Shown one piece after another: positions 23,601-32,600 of a DNA stretch of 64,000 nt. How positions within the stretch are numbered: position 1 is the first letter of the stretch; every line of letters begins with the position of its first letter. Location of the stretch: positions 114,140,219 to 114,204,218 of the forward strand of contig CM056577.1 of the NCBI GenBank assembly GCA_029721435.1, given 5' to 3'. The position numbers and the translations under genes are program-made. The notes beneath the pieces were generated by a model. It made no database searches. It saw nothing but the letters and a program-made list of their open reading frames with translations, and was not told where the DNA came from. This DNA is from Gymnothorax reevesii (lineage: Eukaryota; Chordata; Actinopteri; Anguilliformes; Muraenidae).

Positions 23601-26600
23601 ACCTCACCTCACCCACTGCAGTAACCACAATGAAAATTCAAACAAAATCTGCCGCAACCACTAACACAGGCATGAGTACAATTCAACGCACTTCAACTTT
23701 ACCCCCAACTTCTAAACCGACTTCAACTGCTACGAGTAAAATCTATGAACAAACAAGCAGAACTGTGCCCACGACAATTAAATCTCCAACCACAACAACA
23801 AGTACAATGAGAAGAACATCAGAACTACCTACAACAGTTTCTGAAACATCCATCAAGTCATCATCTAGCATAACATACACCACAACAGCAACTCCCTCTA
23901 AAACTTCTACTGAGCTTGAAATGACTCTTCCGGCCACATTAACAACAAAACAGTCTACAAAGTTAGCTATAAGCACAACACCTGCTACAACGACGAGGAC
24001 ATTACCTTCAAGAACAGGTATCGTGTCTTCCACTATAAATGACAGCCCATTTACTTCAGCAAGCCAAATAAAGGAAGCTCCACTCACCTCAGCAACTGCT
24101 ACAGCAACAATTACAATTAGAAGTAAATCTGCCACAACCAGCACAACAGAAATGGCAACAGATGAACCAACTACCACTTATTCCCTAACATCAGAACCCA
24201 CAACAACTGTTAGTAGTACGACAGGAAAAGAAACAAGCAAAACTTTATCAACAACACGGACATCACATTCAAAAACAAGTATTGAGTTCGCTACTAAAGA
24301 AGAAACATACCTGACATCAGCTAGACAAACAACAGAATCAAAACTTGTGCCAGGTACTACAACAGCCACTAGGACAAGTGCAACTAAATCTGCCACAATC
24401 ACCACGACAGGACTGACTACAGGAAAACTCACTACAACTTTCCACCCAACAACAAAACTTACTTCAACTGCTATGAGTACAACAGGAAAAGAATCAAGCA
24501 AAACTTTACCAACAACTGAGATATCACCTTTGACAACGTCTATTTTGTCCATCATCACTGACAAAACGACCTTAACATCAGAAGGACAAACAAAGGGGAC
24601 TCCTCTCTCCACAGCAACAGAAACCGCCACAAGTACAAGTAAAACTATATCTGCCATAACCACCTCTATAGGAATGACTGCAACTGAAGCAACTACAACT
24701 TTCTCCCCAACCGCAGAAGGAACTTCAACTGCTTTCAGTACATCCAGAGAAGAAACAGGCATTACGTTACCAACAACAATACCATCTCCAACCACAGCAA
24801 CAAGTGCAATGACAATAACATCCGAACCTCCTTCAACAAATTCTGCGAGATCCACAAAAACATCATCTGCCACAACCTCTGCATCAACAACGATTGTCAT
24901 TGAAACTTCTCCCATGCATAAAACAACTCTTTCTGCAACAGTCGAACCATCTACGACATCTGTGAGTACCACTGGACCTGTAACAACCACAATCACATCA
25001 CCTTCCAGGACAAATATGGCATCCACCACTACGGAAGAAACACAGTTGATGTCAGCAACACAAACAATAGAGTCTCCCCTAACCTCAGCAACTGCAACAC
25101 CCACCACTCCAACTGAAAGAAAATCTGCCACAAACACTGCAACAGGAATCACTACACCTGAACACACACAAACTTCAACCCTGACCGCTGAACCCCCCAC
25201 ATCAGCTGCGAGTACAACTGGAGAAGAAACAAGCATAACCTTCCCAGCGACAATAAAATCTTCAACCAGAAGTGTAATCACAAGAACAACAGAATCTCCC
25301 TCAACAGATTCTGCCACACCCATAAAACCATCATCTATCACAAATTCTGCTACAATGACACTTAGTAAAACTTCTCTTGTGGATCAAACAACTCTTCCAG
25401 CCACAGAATCAACAGAACAGTTAACAATTTCTCTGAGTACCACAGCATCGGCTACAACAAAAACGACATTACCATCGAAAACAAGTACTGTGTCCACCAC
25501 CACTGGAGAAACACCCTCAACATCAGCTAGACAGACAACAGAATCGCACCTCACCTCACCCACTGCAGTAACCACAATGAAAATTCAAACAAAATCTGCC
25601 GCAACCACTAACACAAGCATGAGTACAATTCAACGCACTTCAACTTTACCCCCAACTTCTAAACCGACTTCAACTGCTACGAGTAAAATCTATGAACAAA
25701 CAAGCAGAACTGTACCCACGACAATTAAATCTCCAACCACAACAACAAGTACAATGAGAAGAACATCAGAACTACCTACAACAGTTTCTGAAACATCCAT
25801 CAAGTCATCATCTAGCATAACGTACACCACAACAGCAACTCCCTCTAAAACTTCTACTGAGCTTGAAATGACTTTTCCGGCCACATTAACAACAAAACAG
25901 TCTACAAAGTTAGCTATAAGAACAAGACCTGCTACAACGACGAGGACATTGCCTTCAAGAACAGGTATCGTGTCTTCCACTATAAATGACAGCCCATTTA
26001 CTTCAGCAAGCCAAATGAAGGAAGCTCCACTCACCTCAGCAACTGCTACAGCAACAATTACAATTAGAAATGAATCTGCCACAACCAGCACAACAGAAAT
26101 GGCAACAGATGAACCAACTACCACTTTTTCCTTAACATCAGAACCCACAACAACTGTTAGTAGTACGACAGGAAAAGAAACAAGCAAAACTTTATCAACA
26201 ACACGGACATCACTTTCAAAAACAAGTATTGTGACCGCCACTAAAGAAGAAACATACTTGACATCAGCTAGACAAACAACAGAATCACAACTTGCCCCAG
26301 GTACTACAACAGCCACTAGGACAAGTGCAACTAAATCTGCCACAATCACCACGACAGGACTGACTACAGGAGAACTCACTACAACTTTCCACCCAACAAC
26401 AAAACTTACTTCAACTGCTATGAGTACAACGGGAAAAGAATCAAGCAAAACTTTACCAACAACTGAGACATCACCTTTGACAACGTCTATTTTGTCCATC
26501 ATCACTGACAAAACGATCTTAATATCAGAAGGACAAACAAAGGGGACTCCTCTCTCCACAGCAACAGAAACCGCCACAAGTACAAGTAAAACTATATCTG

Positions 26601-29600
26601 CCATAACCACCTCTATAGGAATGACTGCACATGAAGCAACTACAACTTTGTCCCCAACCGCAGAAGGAACTTCAACTGCTTTCAGTACATCCGGAGAAGA
26701 AACAAGCATTACGTTACCAACAACAATACCATCTCCAACCACAGCAACAAGTGCAATAACAATAACATCCGAACCTCCTTCAACAAATTCTGCGAGATGC
26801 ACAAAAACATCATCTGCCACAACCTCCGCATCAACAACGATTGTCATTGAAACTTCTCCCATGCATAAAACAACTCTTTCTGCTACAGTCGAACCATCTA
26901 CGACATCTGTGAGTACCACTGGACCTGTAACAACCACAATCACATCACCTTCCAGGACAAATATGGCATCCACCATTACGGAAGAAACACAGTTGATGTC
27001 AGCAACACAAACAATAGAGTCTCCCCTAACCTCAGCAACTGCAACACCCACCACTCCAACTGAAAGAAAATCTGCCACAAACACTGCAACAGGAATCACT
27101 ACACCTGAACACACACAAACTTCAACCCTGACCGCTGAACCCCCCACATCAGCTGCGAGTACAACTGGAGAAGAAACAAGCATAACCTTCCCAGCGACAA
27201 TAAAATCTTCAACCAGAAGTGTAATCACAAGAACAACAGAATCTCCCTCAACAGATTCTGCCACACCCATAAAACCATCATCTATCACAAATTCTGCTAC
27301 AATGACACTTAGTAAAACTTCTCTTGTGGATCAAACAACTCTTCCAGCCACAGAATCAACAGAACAGTTAACAATTTCTCTGAGTACCACAGCATCGGCT
27401 ACAACAAAAACGACATTAACATCGAAAACAAGTACTGTGTCCACCAGCACTGGAGAAACACCCTCAACATCAGCTAGACAAACAACAGAATCGCACCTCA
27501 CCTCACCCACTGCAGTAACCACAATGAAAATTCAAACAAAATCTGCCGCAACCACTAACACAGGCATGAGTACAATTCAACGCACTTCAACTTTACCCCC
27601 AACTTCTAAACCGACTTCAACTGCTACGAGTAAAATCTATGAACAAACAAGCAGAACTGTGCCCACGACAATTAAATCTCCAACCACAAAAACAAGTACA
27701 ATGAGAAGAACATCAGTTCTACCTACAACAGTTTCTGAAACATCCATCAAGTCATCATCTAGCATAACATACACCACAACAGCAACTCCCTCTAAAACTT
27801 CTACTGAGCTTGAAATGACTCTTCCGGCCACATTAACAACAAAACAGTCTACAAAGTTAGCTATAAGCACAAGACCTGCTACAACGACGAGGACATTACC
27901 TTCAAGAACAGGCATCGTGTCTTCCACTATAAATGACAGCCCATTTACTTCAGCAAGCCAAATAAAGGAAGCTCCACTCACGTCAGCAACTGCTACAGCA
28001 AAGATTACAATTAGAAGTAAATCTGCCACAACCAGCACAACAGAAATGGCAACAGATGAACCAAATACCACTTATTCCCTAACATCAGAACCCACAACAA
28101 CTGTTAGTAGTACGACAGGAAAAGAAACAAGCAAAACTTTATCAACAACACGGACATCACTTTCAAAAACAAGTATTGAGTCCGCCACTAAAGAAGAAAC
28201 ATACTTGACATCAGCTAGACAAACAACAGAATCACAACTTGCCCCAGGTACTACAACAGCCACTAGGACAAGTGCAACTAAATCTGCCACAATCACCACG
28301 ACAGGACTGACTACAGGAGAACTCACTACAACTTTCCACCCAACAACAAAACTTACTTCAACTGCTATGAGTACAACGGGAAAAGAATCAAGCAAAACTT
28401 TACCAACAACTGAGAAATCACCTTTGACAACGTCTATTTTGTCCATCATCACTGACAAAACGACCTTAACATCAGAAGGACAAACAAAGGGGACTCCTCT
28501 CTCCACAGCAAGAGAAACTGCCACAAGTACAAGTAAAACTATATCTGCCATAACCACCTCTATAGGAATGACTGCAACTGAAGCAACTACAACTTTCTCC
28601 CCAACCGCAGAAGGAACTTCAACTGCTTTCAGTACATCCGAAGAAGAAACAAGCATTACGTTACCAACAACAATACCATCTCCAACCACAGCAACAAGTG
28701 CAATGACAATAACATCCGAACCTCCTTCAACAAATTCTGCGAGATCCACAAAAACATCATCTGCCACAACCTCCGCATCAACAACGATTGTCATTGAAAC
28801 TTCTCCCATGCATAAAACAACTCTTTCTGCTACAGTCGAACCATCTACGACATCTGTGAGTACCACTGGACCTGTAACAACCACAATCACATCACCTTCC
28901 AGGACAAATATGGCATCCACCACTACGGAAGAAACACAGTTGATGTCAGCAACACAAACAATAGAGTCTCCCCTAACCTCAGCAACTGCAACACCCACCA
29001 CTCCAACTGAAAGAAAATCTGCCACAAACACTGCAACAGGAATCACTACACCTGAATACACACAAACTTCAACCCTGACCGCTGAACCCCCCACATCAGC
29101 TGCGAGTACAACTGGAGAAGAAACAAGCATAACCTTTCCAGCGACAATAAAATCTTCAACCAGAAGTGCAATCACAAGAACAAGAGAAACTCCCTCAACA
29201 GATTCTGCCACACCCATAAAACCATCATCTATCACAAATTCTGCTACAATGACACTTAGTAAAACTTCTCTTGTGGATCAAACAACTCTTCCAGCCACAG
29301 AATTAACAGAACCGTTAACAATTTCTCTGAGTACCACAGCATCGGCTACAACAAAAACGACATTACCATCGAAAACAAGTACTGTGTCCACCACCACTGG
29401 AAAAACACCCTCAACATCAGCTAGACAAACAACAGAATCGCACCTCACCTCACCCACTGCAGTAACCACAATGAAAATTCAAACGAAATCTGCCGCAACC
29501 ACTAACACAGGCATGAGTACAATTCAACGCACTCCAACTTTACCCCCAACCTCTAAACTGACTTCAACTGCTACAAGTAAAATCGAAGAACAAACCAGCA

Positions 29601-32600
29601 GAACCGTGCCCACGACAATAAAATCTCCAACCACAACAACAAGTACAATAAGAAAAACATCAGAACTACCTACAACAGTTTCTGAGAAATCCATCAAGTC
29701 ATCATCTAGCATAACGTACACCACAACAGCAACTCCCTCTAAAACTTCTACTGAGCATGAAATGACTCTTCCGGCCACATTAACAACAAAACAGTCTAAA
29801 AAGTTAGCTATACGCACAAGACATGCTCCAACAACGAGGACATTGCCTTCAAGAACAGGTATCATGTCTTCCACTATGAATGACAGCCTATTTCCTTCTG
29901 CAGGCCAAATAAAGGAAGCTCCACTCACCCCAGCAACTGCTCCAGCAACAATTACAATTAAAAGTAAATCTGCAACTACCAGCACAACAGAAATGGCAAC
30001 AGATGAACCAAGTACCACTTTTTCCCTAACATCAGAACCCACAACAACTGTTAGTAGTACAACAGGAAAAGAAACAAGCAATTCTTTATCAACAACACGG
30101 ACATCACTTTCAAAAACAAGTATTGTGTCTGCCACTAAAGAAGAAACATACTTGACATCAGCTAGACAAACAACAGAATCACAACTTGCCCCAGGTACTA
30201 CAACAGCCACTACGACAACTGCAACTAAATCTGCCACAATCACCACGACAGGACTGACTACAGGAGAACTCACTACAACTTTCCACCCAACAACAAAACT
30301 TACTTCAACTGCTATGAGTACAACGGGAAAAGAATCAAGCAAAACTTTACCAACAACTGAGACATCACCTTTGACAACGTCTATTTTGTCCATCATCACT
30401 GACAAAACGACCTTAACATCAGAAGGACAAACAAAGGGGACTCCTCTCTCCACACCAACAGAAACCGCCACAAGTACAAGTAAAACTATATCTGCCATAA
30501 CCACCTCCATAGGAATGACTGCAACTGAAGCAACTACAACTTTCTCCCCAACCGCAGAAGGAACTTCAACTGCTTTCAGTACATCCGGAGAAGAAACAAG
30601 CATTACGTTACCAAAAATAATACCATCTTCAACCACAGCAACAAGTGCAATGACAATAACATCCGAACCTCCTTCAACAAATTCTGCGAGATCCATAAAA
30701 ACATCATATGCCACAACCTCCGCATCAACAACGATTGTTATTGAAACTTCCCCCATGCATAAAACAACTCTTTCTGCTACAGTCGAACCATCTACGACAT
30801 CTTTTAGTACCACTGGACTTGCAACAACCACATTCACATCACCTTCCAGGACAAATACGGCATCCACCACTACGGAAGAAACACAGTTGATGTCAGCAAC
30901 ACAAACAATAGAGTCTCCCCTAACCTCAGCAACTGCAACACCCACCACTCCAACTGAAAGAAAATCTGCCACAAACACTGCAACAGGAATCACTACACCT
31001 GAATACACACAAACTTCAACCCTGACCGCTGAACCCCCCACATCAGCTGCGAGTACAACTGGAGAAGAAACAAGCATAACCTTTCCAGCGACAATAAAAT
31101 CTTCAACCAGAAGTGTAATCACAAGAACAAGAGAAACTCCCTCAACAGATTCTGCCACACCCATAAAACCATCATCTATCACAAATTCTGCTACAATGAC
31201 ACTTAGTAAAACTTCTCTTGTGGATCAAACAACTCTTCCAGCCACAGAATTAACAGAACCGTTAACAATTTCTCTGAGTACCACAGCATCGGCTACAACA
31301 AAAACGACATTACCATCGAAAACAAGTACTGTGTCCACCACCACTGGAAAAACACCCTCAACATCAGCTAGACAAACAACAGAATCGCACCTCACCTCAC
31401 CCACTGCAGTAACCACAATGAAAATTCAAACGAAATCTGCCGCAACCACTAACACAGGCATGAGTACAATTCAACGCACTCCAACTTTACCCCCAACCTC
31501 TAAACTGACTTCAACTGCTACAAGTAAAATCGAAGAACAAACCAGCAGAACTGTGCCCACGACAATAAAATCTCCAACCACAACAACAAGTACAATAAGA
31601 AAAACATCAGAACTACCTACAACAGTTTCTGAGAAATCCATCAAGTCATCATCTAGCATAACGTACACCACAACAGCAACTCCCTCTAAAACTTCTACTG
31701 AGCTTGAAATGACTCTTCCGGCCACATTAACAACAAAACAGTCTAAAAAGTTAGCTATACGCACAAGACCTGCTCCAACAACGAGGACATTACCTTCAAG
31801 AACAGGTATCGTGTCTTCCACTATGAATGACAGCCTATTTCCTTCTGCAGGCCAAATAAAGGAAGCTCCACTCACCCCAGCAACTGCTACAGCAACAATT
31901 ACAATTAAAAGTAAATCTGCAACTACCAGCACAACAGAAATGGCAACAGATGAACCAAGTACCACTTTTTCCCTAACATCAGAACCCATAACAACTGTTA
32001 GTAGTACAACAGGAAAAGAAACAAGCAAAACTTTATCAACAACACGGACATCACTTTCAAAAACAAGTATTTTGTCCGCCACTAAAGAAGAAACATACTT
32101 GACATCAGCTAGACAAACAACAGAATCACAACTTGCCCCAGGTACTACAACAGCCACTAGGACAACTGCAACTAAATCTGCCACAATCACCACGACAGGA
32201 CTGACTACAGGAGAACTCACTACAACTTTCCACCCAACAACAAAACTTACTTCAACTGCTATGAGTACAACGGGAAAAGAATCAAGCAAAACTAAACCAA
32301 CAACTGAGTCATCACCTTTGACAACGTCTATTTTGTCCATCATCACTGACAAAACGACCTTAACATCAGAAGGACAAACAAATGGGACTCCTCTCTCCAC
32401 AACAACAGAAACAGCCAAAAGTACAAGTAAAACTATATCTACCATAACCACCTCTATAGGAATGACTGCAACTGAAGCAACTACAACTTTCTCCCCAACC
32501 GTAGAAGGAACTTCAACTGCTTTCAGTACATCCGGAGAAGAAACAAGCATTACGTTACCAAAAACAATACCATCTCCAACCACAGCAACAAGTGCAATGA

